A stretch of DNA of 41,826 bases from positions 1-41,826 of the forward strand of contig CANLND010000026.1 of assembly GCA_947492585.1 (NCBI GenBank), given 5' to 3'. The position numbers were made by a program, and so were the translations under genes. Positions 8,536-16,271 of the stretch are shown piece by piece (within the stretch, counting starts at the first letter, position 1; each line of letters starts with the position of its first letter). This stretch comes from an uncultured Paracoccaceae bacterium. GTDB taxonomy: Bacteria; Pseudomonadota; Alphaproteobacteria; Rhodobacterales; Rhodobacteraceae. Under the pieces are notes generated by a model. It was not told where the DNA came from. It ran no database searches and saw nothing but the letters and a program-made list of their open reading frames with translations.

Positions 8536-9165
8536 TTATTCCTTCCAGCTGGCCAGCGCGTTTACCGCGGCCACGGTGATGGCCGATCCGCCCAAGCGGC
8601 CTTTGACGATCATCGATGGAACGGGCCGGTCTTGCATTAGGGCATCTTTGGACTCGCGTGCACCCACAAAACCGACAGGGCACCCAATAATGGCGGCAGG
8701 GCGCGGGCAGGACGGGTCTTCGAGCATATTCAACAAGTGAAACAGAGCGGTCGGCGCGTTGCCAATCGCCACCACCGCGCCGTCCAGTTTCGGACGCCAC
8801 AGTTCCAAGGCGGCGGCAGACCGCGTGTTGGACATGTCTTTGGCCAGTCCGGGCACCTTGGGGTCGCGCAGGGTACAGATGACCTCATTGTTGGCAGGCA
8901 GACGTGGACGGGTGATGCCTTCTGAGACCATATAAGCATCACAAAGGATGGGTGCGCCATCGGCCAAGGCCGCCCGCGCAATGCGCGCCACATCATCGGC
9001 AAATTGCACATGCTCTTCCAGTCCGACCATGCCAGCGGCATGGATCATGCGCACCACGACGCTTTCTTCGTCTTTGGTGAACCGGTCCAGATCGGCTTCG
9101 GCACGGATGGTCGCAAAGCTTTCGGCATAGATCGCGGCGCCGTTGGTTTCGTAGGTGTGGGGCAT
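8536..9165 (-). CDS. cobH: Precorrin-8X methylmutase CobH
   Basis: CobH moves the methyl group from C-11 to C-12, converting precorrin-8 to hydrogenobyrinic acid. The 209-residue protein matches the family along its length: YETNGAAIYAESFATIRAEA at the N-terminus, VVRMIHAAGMVGLEE (with the catalytic His in MIHAAG), AIGNAPTALFHLL, and GCPVGFVGARESKDAL near the C-terminus. It lies three bases after cobG and two before cobI. Confidence 0.96.
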   Translation of the reverse strand: MPHTYETNGAAIYAESFATIRAEADLDRFTKDEESVVVRMIHAAGMVGLEEHVQFADDVARIARAALADGAPILCDAYMVSEGITRPRLPANNEVICTLRDPKVPGLAKDMSNTRSAAALELWRPKLDGAVVAIGNAPTALFHLLNMLEDPSCPRPAAIIGCPVGFVGARESKDALMQDRPVPSMIVKGRLGGSAITVAAVNALASWKE

Positions 9166-9168
9166 GGG

Positions 9169-10329
9169 CTATAAGCTCTTTGTCAAAAGGTCAGGGGCGG
9201 CGCGCAGGGCATTGCCAGACAGGTTGCTGTGCGCGGCAGGCGCGGCGGCGGTGTTATTGTGGATCAGGTCATAGGTGTCAGGACCGGTGGCTCTGAGAAC
9301 ATGTGATGCCGGGCGTGGATGGGCGCACCCCTTGGCGCAGCCAGAGATATGCAGCGTGGCACCGGCGGGTAAATGTGGTGCCAGATCGCGGGCCAGAGCG
9401 CGGGTGGGGCCAAGCGCCTGCAGGCAACCGGGTGTTCCGGTGCACGCGACCACATGCAGGCGCGGATCTGTTGCATCAAGGATCAGGTCGGGCAGGGGGG
9501 GGAGGTTCTGGGTCGTTTCAGCCAGTATCATGCGCCACGGTGTCAGGCGGAGGGGGGCGATGCCGGACAGGGTTGCAAGCGATTGAGCGGTGATCTGGCC
9601 AAATTCCAACGCAGCGAGAACACCGCCAGCCAATGGGCCGGGCGTTTGTCGGGGCGCGCTGGTCGCCCGGGGAGCGGTATGCGATGCGGGTGGCCTACGG
9701 CGCGCAATAAGAGCGTGCATTCGGCCACGACCGTCAGGCGCGCCGCCTTGGTTTAGAAACCAGCGGGCCAGATCAAGGGCGGCAGTGGCAGCCTTTTCGA
9801 TCGCAACCGGAAACCCAATAGATGCACCGTCGGCCACCAGTAGGACCTGCGTGGCAGACAGAGGTTCGATCCGGATGTCCGCTGCGGTGTCCTGCAAAAC
9901 TGCTACCGGGCCGCAATCGACCGCAAAACCAAATTTTGAGGGCAGCTGTAGGTCCCCAGAAACCACCAGGGCGTGGCTAAGATCGCGCGCGACGTGCCAA
10001 CACGGATCACCCGCTTCCCAAAACGGCGCATGGGTGATGTTGCGGCGTGCCTCTGCTGAGACGTCGTTGTCCAATAGCCCAAGAATTCGAAGCTCTGCCA
10101 GAATTTCAGGATGATCGGCCGCTGACACACCGCGGAGCTGCAGGTTGGCGCGTGACGAAAGATCAAGCCGCCCATTTCCATAGTGCGTTGACAGATCCGC
10201 CACACCCTTGGCCTGCGCCTGCGTCAGCCGGCCCATTGGCGGGCGGATACGCACCACAAGCCCATCGCCCGACATCATCGGGCGGAGTGCGCCGGGGCAC
10301 CAGCCATAGGTCTGGGGGCCTGAGTTCAT
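9169..10329 (-). CDS. cobG: Precorrin-3B synthase CobG (4Fe-4S monooxygenase)
   Basis: CobG is the oxygen-dependent enzyme that hydroxylates C-20 and forms the ring lactone of precorrin-3B; its presence marks the aerobic B12 route. The 386-residue protein is sulfite/nitrite reductase-like: RANLQLRGV near the N-terminus and the iron-sulfur ligands Cys296 and Cys302 (ACTGTPGC) with Cys331 and Cys335 (HISGCAKGCAHP). The middle carries a Pro/Ala/Arg-rich linker near residue 215. The start overlaps the cobN stop by four bases. Confidence 0.92.
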   Translation of the reverse strand: MNSGPQTYGWCPGALRPMMSGDGLVVRIRPPMGRLTQAQAKGVADLSTHYGNGRLDLSSRANLQLRGVSAADHPEILAELRILGLLDNDVSAEARRNITHAPFWEAGDPCWHVARDLSHALVVSGDLQLPSKFGFAVDCGPVAVLQDTAADIRIEPLSATQVLLVADGASIGFPVAIEKAATAALDLARWFLNQGGAPDGRGRMHALIARRRPPASHTAPRATSAPRQTPGPLAGGVLAALEFGQITAQSLATLSGIAPLRLTPWRMILAETTQNLPPLPDLILDATDPRLHVVACTGTPGCLQALGPTRALARDLAPHLPAGATLHISGCAKGCAHPRPASHVLRATGPDTYDLIHNNTAAAPAAHSNLSGNALRAAPDLLTKSL

Positions 10330-13300
10330 TCCGCCGCCTCAAGGGTTGCAATAATCGAGTTGCGGCGGGTGATCCACAAACCTGCGTCTTGCAAAGCCCG
10401 GAACCGATCGCGCATCGCCTGTAGCGCGCCGGGATTTTCGGTCTCAAGAAAGGCCACCAGATCTTCGCGGCCCAGTGTGGCCTCGAAATAGAGATCAAAC
10501 AGATGGGCGGGCACAGCCTGCGCCAAATGGGCAAAGGCGGCCATGTGATCCAGCGTTGCCGCAATTTCTGCCCCGCCTCGGAACCCATGTGCCATCATCG
10601 ATGTGGCCCAATCAGGATTGGCGGCACGGGCGCGGGTTACGCGGGCAATCTCTTCGCTCAGATCACGCGCCTTTGGCTGGTCGGGGCGGGTGGCGTCCAT
10701 GTGATAAAGCGCAGGCTTTGCCTGACCCAGACGCGCCATGGCAGCGGCAAACCCAGCCTCATGCGCGGCATAATCGCTGGCGACCAGAACATCCGTTTCC
10801 GGTAAGTCCTGAAGATGCACAAAACTGTCCGCCGTTTGCAGGCGGGTTTCCAATGCGGCGCGTGCAGGGGTAATGTCGCCTTTGGCGTCGATCGCATGGG
10901 AGGAGGCCGTCAGCCAGGCCTCACCGGCGGCTTGGCGCGCCTCGGGCGTGTAATCCTCCAGATATGCCCCCATCGATAGCCCGTATTGGCCGGGCTTGGG
11001 GCCAAAGACACGGGGGGTCGCGGTGGCGTAAGGGTTGTCCGCTGCGCTTTCATCGCGCTGCGACAGGGCCGCGGCGGCGGTTTCAAACATCTGCGCCAGG
11101 CCGGGAAAAACATCACGGAACAGGCCGGAGACACGCAGGGTGATATCAATCCGCGGACGGCCCAAAAGGGCCAGTGGTACAATTTCAAACCCTGACACAC
11201 GTTCGGATTTAGCGTCCCATTCTGGGGCCAAGCCTGCCAGATGCAGGGCCATGGCAAACTCTTCGCCGGCCGTGCGCATGGTAGCAGAGCCCCAAAGATC
11301 GATCACCAGACCTTTGGGCCAGTCACCGTGATCCTGAAGGTGGCGGCGCAGCAGCTCTTCCGCCAGTTTGACCCCTTGGGCATGCGCCGCGCGTGAGGGT
11401 ACCGCCCGTGGGTCGGTGGTAAAGAGGTTGCGCCCGGTGGGCAGAACATCTGTGCGCCCGCGAAACGGAGAGCCCGACGGGCCGGGCGGTACCAGTTGAC
11501 CATTCAGTGCGGTCAGCAGGCCAGCGCGTTCATCTGCGCCACAATCGCCGGTGCCAAAGACATGCAAACCTTCGCCGTACTGGCTTTCTTTGATGTCGCA
11601 GACAAAGGCATCGATGCGGGTGATTGCTTCGGCGGGGGAGGTGTCAGGCGTTAGGCCTAGATCTGCCTCAACCCCTGTGCCCTGCGCCTCTGCCCGGATG
11701 TCGTTGATCAGACGGTCGCGGCGGGCCGGGTCAAGACCATCGGCGGTGGAATATTCATCCAGCAGGCTTTCAAGCCGGGCCATGCCTTCGGGCAGGTTGG
11801 TTTGCGCCAAAGGCGGTGGTACATGGCCCAGCGTCACCGCACCGATGCGGCGTTTGGCCTGCGCGGCCTCTCCCGGATCGTTGACAATGAACGGATAGAT
11901 CACAGGCAGCGCGCCGGTCAGGGCCTCGGGCCAGCAAAGGTCAGACAGGGCCACGGCCTTGCCGGGCAGCCATTCCAGCGTGCCATGGGCCCCGATGTGG
12001 GTGATGCAATCCACCTGCGTCTGCAGCCAAAGATAGAACGCCACATAGGCGTGGCACGGGACGCGTTCGAGATCATGGTAATCATCCACGCGGGTGCTGA
12101 CGTCGCCGCGTTCGGGCTGGAGCGCGATCAGGGCCTTGCCTGCCCGCAGGGCTTTGAAGTGGAAAGCGCCATCGCGGACGTTTGCATCCTCGATGGGCAG
12201 ACCCCAAGCGGCGGCGAGCGTATCTTGTAGCGGCTCAGGCAGCTGTTGTAGCGCGGCCTCATAGGTTGCCAAAGGCAGCGTGATTGTTTCCGTGGACAGG
12301 CGTTTTCCCAGATCCGTTTCCGCGGTGACCTCATAGCCCTGATCAGCCAGCGTTTGCAGGACCACGCCACATGAAGTGAGGGCATCCAGCCCAACCGCGT
12401 GAGCGAGATTGTGATCACGTCCCGGGTAAGTCGACAGCACCAGCGCCAGTCGTTTGTCCGCATTGCGGAGCCGCGCCAGCGCCAACCAGCCGTCAATCCG
12501 GTTCACCACAGACGACACACGGGCGGGATCGGCACGGTGAGCAAAGCGGGAATATTCCAAATCCGGGTCGCGACGCTCGGGGGATTTGAAGCTGACAACA
12601 CCGGCAAACAGGCGTCCGTCCACTTCGGGCAGGACCACATGCATGGCCAGATCCGCAGGCGAAAGCCCGCGATCCGCCACTGCCCAGTCCTTGCGTCGCG
12701 CGGTGGACAGCGCCACCTGAAACACGGGACAGCCGGTGGTGTTCAGTGGTGATGCACTTCCGTCCGAGCCTTGGGCGCTGAATGCGGTGGCGTTGACGAT
12801 GGCGGCCGGATGCAGATCTGGCAGACATTGCCGTAACCAGCGAGCGGCAGCCGTGGATTTCAAGCTGGCAGCAAAAATGCCATAGGCCGCATATCCGCGC
12901 GCGCGCAGTTCAGCGATCAGCGCATCAATTGGGGCAGTGTCTGCGGCTGTAAGGTAGGACCGATAAAAGCTGACCAGAACCAAAGGTTTGTCGCATCTCT
13001 CAGGTTGAGAAATGATGCCTTTTTTGGGGTCATAGAAGCCCTGTTCCGGCATGGATTTTACGCCCATCACCGGTCCGGCATAAAGCCCGGCCGCCAGCGC
13101 AAACTGCGCCAATGCCGCCTGAGCCGCCACAGCGCCACCTGTGTCACACAGCGCCTGAAGACGGCGTAGAGTGGAAACCGGCAGGGTGGACAGCTCATCC
13201 AGACGCGCGTCTTCGCGGCCGTCTGCGGGCAAGATCGCCAGCGCGATCCCACGGCGACGGGCGAGGTCCTGCAAGGTTGCCAGACCATATGGCCAATAGC

Positions 13301-13571
13301 TTTCGCCGCCAATCAGGCGGACGAGAATGCCTTTGACTCCGTCCAGTGTTTGTTCGGCATAGACATCTACTGACAGCGGGTGCTTCAGTGCGACCAGATT
13401 GGCCAACCGCACCGACGGAAGCCGACCGCGTCCACGATGCCAGCCTGCCGCAAAGGCGCCAAGGTCACTGTCGGAAAACGACAGTACCACCAGATCCGCA
13501 GGCGTTTGCCCAAGATCCTGCGGGGTATCGGTTTCCCCCAAACCATGGCTTTCGCGAAAGACGACGTGCAT
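10326..13571 (-). CDS. cobN: Aerobic cobaltochelatase subunit CobN
   Basis: CobN is the large, tetrapyrrole- and cobalt-binding subunit of the ATP-dependent CobNST chelatase, which inserts Co2+ into hydrogenobyrinic acid a,c-diamide in the cytoplasm. The protein is about 1081 residues, somewhat shorter than the roughly 1275 residues of the Pseudomonas enzyme but with the full CobN/magnesium-chelatase core: TGCPVFQVALS, LVLSTYPGRDHNLAHAVGLD, ITHIGAHGTLEWLPGKAVAL, and IDLWGSATMRTAGEEFAMAL. ATG at 13571 is preferred; a TTG one codon earlier is possible. AAGGA lies eight bases upstream. CobS and CobT are not in the window. Confidence 0.95.
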   Translation of the reverse strand: MHVVFRESHGLGETDTPQDLGQTPADLVVLSFSDSDLGAFAAGWHRGRGRLPSVRLANLVALKHPLSVDVYAEQTLDGVKGILVRLIGGESYWPYGLATLQDLARRRGIALAILPADGREDARLDELSTLPVSTLRRLQALCDTGGAVAAQAALAQFALAAGLYAGPVMGVKSMPEQGFYDPKKGIISQPERCDKPLVLVSFYRSYLTAADTAPIDALIAELRARGYAAYGIFAASLKSTAAARWLRQCLPDLHPAAIVNATAFSAQGSDGSASPLNTTGCPVFQVALSTARRKDWAVADRGLSPADLAMHVVLPEVDGRLFAGVVSFKSPERRDPDLEYSRFAHRADPARVSSVVNRIDGWLALARLRNADKRLALVLSTYPGRDHNLAHAVGLDALTSCGVVLQTLADQGYEVTAETDLGKRLSTETITLPLATYEAALQQLPEPLQDTLAAAWGLPIEDANVRDGAFHFKALRAGKALIALQPERGDVSTRVDDYHDLERVPCHAYVAFYLWLQTQVDCITHIGAHGTLEWLPGKAVALSDLCWPEALTGALPVIYPFIVNDPGEAAQAKRRIGAVTLGHVPPPLAQTNLPEGMARLESLLDEYSTADGLDPARRDRLINDIRAEAQGTGVEADLGLTPDTSPAEAITRIDAFVCDIKESQYGEGLHVFGTGDCGADERAGLLTALNGQLVPPGPSGSPFRGRTDVLPTGRNLFTTDPRAVPSRAAHAQGVKLAEELLRRHLQDHGDWPKGLVIDLWGSATMRTAGEEFAMALHLAGLAPEWDAKSERVSGFEIVPLALLGRPRIDITLRVSGLFRDVFPGLAQMFETAAAALSQRDESAADNPYATATPRVFGPKPGQYGLSMGAYLEDYTPEARQAAGEAWLTASSHAIDAKGDITPARAALETRLQTADSFVHLQDLPETDVLVASDYAAHEAGFAAAMARLGQAKPALYHMDATRPDQPKARDLSEEIARVTRARAANPDWATSMMAHGFRGGAEIAATLDHMAAFAHLAQAVPAHLFDLYFEATLGREDLVAFLETENPGALQAMRDRFRALQDAGLWITRRNSIIATLEAAE

Positions 13572-13605
13572 CAATCAGCTTCCTTTTGTAACGTTGAATG
13601 CCCCG

Positions 13606-13625
13606 GCCCGGCACAGATGCCGGGC
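13606..13625 (-). terminator. Intercistronic hairpin between cobW and cobN
   Basis: GCCCGGCA (13606-13613) pairs perfectly with TGCCGGGC (13618-13625) around CAGA. A weaker outer stem, CGTTGAATG (13592-13600) with CATTCAGCG (13636-13644), could enclose it. No T run follows on the minus strand, so a processing or attenuation element is more likely than a full terminator. Confidence 0.5.
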
Positions 13626-13663
13626 GCAAGGATCACATTCAGCGTTCTGTTTCAACACCGCAG

Positions 13664-14755
13664 TCAGGCGCCGAGATCCGCGCGAATAGCGGCCGTGTTG
13701 ATATTGTCATGTTCGGCGATGACCACCAGTTGCGTTTTGCGCTCTTGTGCCCCCCAAGGTTGGTCATATTGCGCGCGAATGCGTTCCCCTACGGCCTGCA
13801 CCAGCATCCGCATTGGCTTACCTTCGACTGCAACATAGCCTTTGACGCGCAGGATATTGCGGTCACGAGCCAATTTCACAATGCGTTGTTGCAAGTCTTC
13901 GGGGGCGGCGATTTCGCCCATTTCCACCACGATGCTTTCGAAATCATCATGGTGATGGTCGTGGTGGTGGTCATGATCGTGATGATGGTCGTGATCATGA
14001 TCGTCGTCATGGTGGTGATGGTGGCTATCGTGATGGCTGGGGCGGGCGTCCAGATCGTCTTCGGCGGCGGCCTCAAGGCCCAGGATCACACGCGGATCGA
14101 TCACTCCTTCGGACATTGGCAGAATGGGCAGCTTGCGGGGGCTTTCTTTTTCGATCACAGCACGCGCGGTTGCTACACCTTCTTCACCTGCCAGATCTGC
14201 CTTGGACAACAGGACAATATCGGCGCAGGAGATCTGATCTTTGAACAGCTCGGATAGGGGCGTTTCGTGATCGATGCCTTCATCCGCGGCGCGTTGCGCC
14301 TCAACTGCGTCCAGATCGGTGGCGAACTGACCCTTGGCCACGGCCTCGGCATCCGCCAGCGCAATCACGCCGTCGACAGTGATACGTGAGCGGATCGCGG
14401 GCCAGTCAAACGCCTTGAGCAAAGGTTTGGGCAGGGCAAGGCCTGAGGTTTCGATCACGATGTGTTCGGGCGCCTCAGGCAGCGCCATCAGCTGTTCAAT
14501 GGTGGGGATGAAATCATCAGCCACGGTGCAGCAGATACAGCCGTTGGCCAGCTCCATGATGTTTTCAGCCGGGCAGTTGTCATCGGCGCAGGATTTCAGG
14601 ATGTCGCCATCGACGCCGGCAGTGCCAAATTCGTTTACGACCACGGCAAGACGTTTGCCCTGTGGGTTCTGCATCAGGTGGCGGATCAGCGTGGTTTTGC
14701 CCGCGCCAAGGAAACCGGTGATGACGGTGACGGGGATTTTGTTCAAAGTGGTCAT
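13664..14755 (-). CDS. cobW: CobW family zinc/cobalt GTPase with His-rich metal-binding loop
   Basis: CobW belongs to the COG0523 G3E GTPases, metal chaperones that deliver a metal ion on GTP hydrolysis; in cob operons it is linked to cobalt loading of CobN. The 363-residue protein has the P-loop GFLGAGKTT (14-22), the family CxCC metal motif NGCICC (71-76), LSKADL as the guanine-specificity region, and a C-terminal CobW_C domain. Between the domains, residues 241-269 hold 19 His plus Asp, a striking metal-storage loop. AGGA precedes the start. It lies directly after the DUF1636 gene and before cobN. Confidence 0.95.
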   Translation of the reverse strand: MTTLNKIPVTVITGFLGAGKTTLIRHLMQNPQGKRLAVVVNEFGTAGVDGDILKSCADDNCPAENIMELANGCICCTVADDFIPTIEQLMALPEAPEHIVIETSGLALPKPLLKAFDWPAIRSRITVDGVIALADAEAVAKGQFATDLDAVEAQRAADEGIDHETPLSELFKDQISCADIVLLSKADLAGEEGVATARAVIEKESPRKLPILPMSEGVIDPRVILGLEAAAEDDLDARPSHHDSHHHHHDDDHDHDHHHDHDHHHDHHHDDFESIVVEMGEIAAPEDLQQRIVKLARDRNILRVKGYVAVEGKPMRMLVQAVGERIRAQYDQPWGAQERKTQLVVIAEHDNINTAAIRADLGA

Positions 14756-14759
14756 GATA

Positions 14760-15152
14760 TCAGTCCTGATCAGGCAAAGTCAGTGGAGGAATGCGGGCGA
14801 TGGATTGTTTGCGAAACACCACCGGGCGCTCCCGCCAGGGCACAAGCCCATCCGTGGTGTTGGCATAAGCGGCAGCGCCTTGCAGGATATCATCAACATG
14901 CAGTGACGGATCCAGGTCGCCGTAAACATAAGAATAGCGATCTGCTCCACCGCTGAGCACCATGGAGCATCCACGTGTGCAGGCAGACAGGCATTCTACG
15001 CCGCGGATACGCACGCCGTCGGGCAGGCCTGCCTCAGTCAAGGCGTCCAGCAGGATCGATCCCGGGCGCGGGCCCTCGGGGTCCACATCCGCGCGGCGGC
15101 AGGTGGTGCAGACGGTCAGCAAGACCTCTGCCGGGTTGGTTTCATCAGCCAT
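14760..15152 (-). CDS. DUF1636 protein, probable thioredoxin-like Fe-S/metal-binding protein
   Basis: A 130-residue protein of the DUF1636 family, regularly found next to cobW. Its five cysteines, Cys15 and Cys18 (CTTC) and Cys54, Cys58 and Cys62 (ECLSACTRGC), resemble the ligand spacing of thioredoxin-like [2Fe-2S] ferredoxins. The biochemical role is not known; electron supply or cobalt handling for CobW/CobN are possible. Start 15152 (MADETNPAEV) is chosen because AAGGAG lies ten bases upstream and the family begins close to the first CxxC. It is the first gene after the B12 riboswitch at 15264-15441, hence presumably B12-repressed. Confidence 0.8.
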   Translation of the reverse strand: MADETNPAEVLLTVCTTCRRADVDPEGPRPGSILLDALTEAGLPDGVRIRGVECLSACTRGCSMVLSGGADRYSYVYGDLDPSLHVDDILQGAAAYANTTDGLVPWRERPVVFRKQSIARIPPLTLPDQD

Positions 15153-15263
15153 CTGGGCGCAACTCCTTTTGCGTCCGGCAGGTTGGGGATGGCCAGCATT
15201 GGGCCGCATCACGGCACCGCAACCGGTCGCGGAACACCCCGTCCGCCCGTTGTCATCAGTGTT

Positions 15264-15441
15264 GGCAGGTCTCCCGGCTTGCGGATGTCAAGGCGCTTGC
15301 GCCTTGGCGGGTGCCTGCCTTCCCGGGATCTCCCAGTGGCGTTTGGCGTCCTCATCCGGTCACGGTCGCGGGGGCGGCTGTGCTTTTGTGGCGGTCGCCA
15401 CTGTCACATTCCCTCTTCGCCCGGGGGATCCCGGGAACCAA
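15264..15441 (-). promoter_or_regulatory. Cobalamin (B12) riboswitch upstream of the main cob operon
   Basis: On the minus strand the conserved aptamer elements appear in order: GGTTCCCGGGA near the 5' end, GAAGAGGGAATGTGAC, CAGCCGCCCCCGCGACCGTG, the B12 box GCCACTGGG (around 15332-15340), CCCGGGAAGGCAGG, a variable AAGGCGCAAGCGCCTT hairpin, and the closing GCCGGGAGACCTGCC ending at 15264. It ends about 110 bases before the DUF1636 gene. A GC stem at 15217-15232 lies between and may be part of the expression platform. Expected effect: repression of the long cob operon when B12 is high. Confidence 0.9.
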
Positions 15442-15449
15442 CAACAATT

Positions 15450-15479
15450 CCCTTGCGCCAAGGGGGGCTTCCTTGTCAA
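15450..15479 (-). promoter_or_regulatory. Candidate promoter element for the riboswitch-led cob operon
   Basis: A perfect TTGACA (-35 type) reads leftward from 15479 to 15474, about 35 bases before the riboswitch 5' end. A good -10 box at the right distance is not evident. The dyad CCCTTG-CGC-CAAGGG (15450-15464) overlaps the expected -10 region and could bind a regulator. Supported only by motif and position. Confidence 0.3.
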
Positions 15480-15507
15480 GAGTTCTGAAAGCTTGAGGAG
15501 CACAGCC

Positions 15508-16143
15508 ATGAACGACAATTCTGAACCCGGCATTTCTGAAGAGGACGCGGCACGCCATGCGTCCAAGATGGCCAAGAAGAAAGCCGCCCGCGACCGGATG
15601 ATGAAGACCAAAGACGGCGAAAAGGGCCTGATCATTGTTCATACAGGACCGGGCAAAGGCAAATCGAGCTCGGGTTTTGGCATGATCATGCGCTGTATTG
15701 CACATGGGATGCCCTCGGCAGTGGTTCAGTTCATCAAAGGCGCATGGGCCACGGGCGAACGTACGTTGATCGAGGAGAACTTTGGCGATCTGTGCCAGTT
15801 TTACGCCATGGGCGAAGGCTTTACCTGGGAAACCCAAGATAAGGCCCGCGATATTGCAGCGGCGCGCAAAGGCTGGGAAAAGGCCAAGGAAATGATCCTG
15901 GATGAGCGCAACACTATGGTGTTGCTGGATGAGATCAACATCGCACTGCGGTATGAGTATCTTGATCTGCAGGAGGTGCTGGAGTTTCTGGTTGAGCACA
16001 AGCCGCCGATGACGCATGTGGTTTTGACGGGGCGCAACGCCAAGGAAGATTTGATTGAGATTGCCGATCTGGTGACCGAGATGGGGCAGGTCAAGCATCC
16101 TTTCCGCGCCGGGATTAAGGCGCAAAAAGGCGTCGAGTTTTAA
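15508..16143 (+). CDS. cobO: Cob(I)yrinic acid a,c-diamide adenosyltransferase CobO
   Basis: CobO transfers the adenosyl group of ATP to cob(I)yrinate diamide, forming the Co-C bond of coenzyme B12. The 211-residue protein has the CobA/CobO P-loop HTGPGKGKSSSGFG (45-58), VVQFIKGAWATGE, MVLLDEINIALRYEYLD (the catalytic acidic/Walker B region), and VVLTGRNAKEDLIEIADLVT near the end. The start is chosen for GAGGAG seven bases upstream; an open frame continues far upstream but runs through the antisense of the riboswitch. It points away from the cob operon with 66 bp between it and the riboswitch, so it needs its own promoter. Confidence 0.95.
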   Translation: MNDNSEPGISEEDAARHASKMAKKKAARDRMMKTKDGEKGLIIVHTGPGKGKSSSGFGMIMRCIAHGMPSAVVQFIKGAWATGERTLIEENFGDLCQFYAMGEGFTWETQDKARDIAAARKGWEKAKEMILDERNTMVLLDEINIALRYEYLDLQEVLEFLVEHKPPMTHVVLTGRNAKEDLIEIADLVTEMGQVKHPFRAGIKAQKGVEF

Positions 16144-16271
16144 AACAAGCCACGGGTTCAGCTTGGAGGGCCGGAGAGGCCTTGCGCTTTGCTACGCAAA
16201 TCGCCGGCCCGGCCCAACGCTTTTATGGGAACCTCTGGTTCCTGTCGAAAGGGGCGGGAGAGCGCCGGGGT

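Noticed and set aside
13945-14040. Simple-sequence repeat of CAT/GAT/GGT triplets
   Set aside because: It is the coding sequence of the His/Asp-rich loop of CobW, in frame and explained by protein function.
14962-15507. N-terminal extension of cobO by 182 codons
   Set aside because: It would translate the antisense of the DUF1636 gene and of the riboswitch; the family start and GAGGAG site are at 15508.
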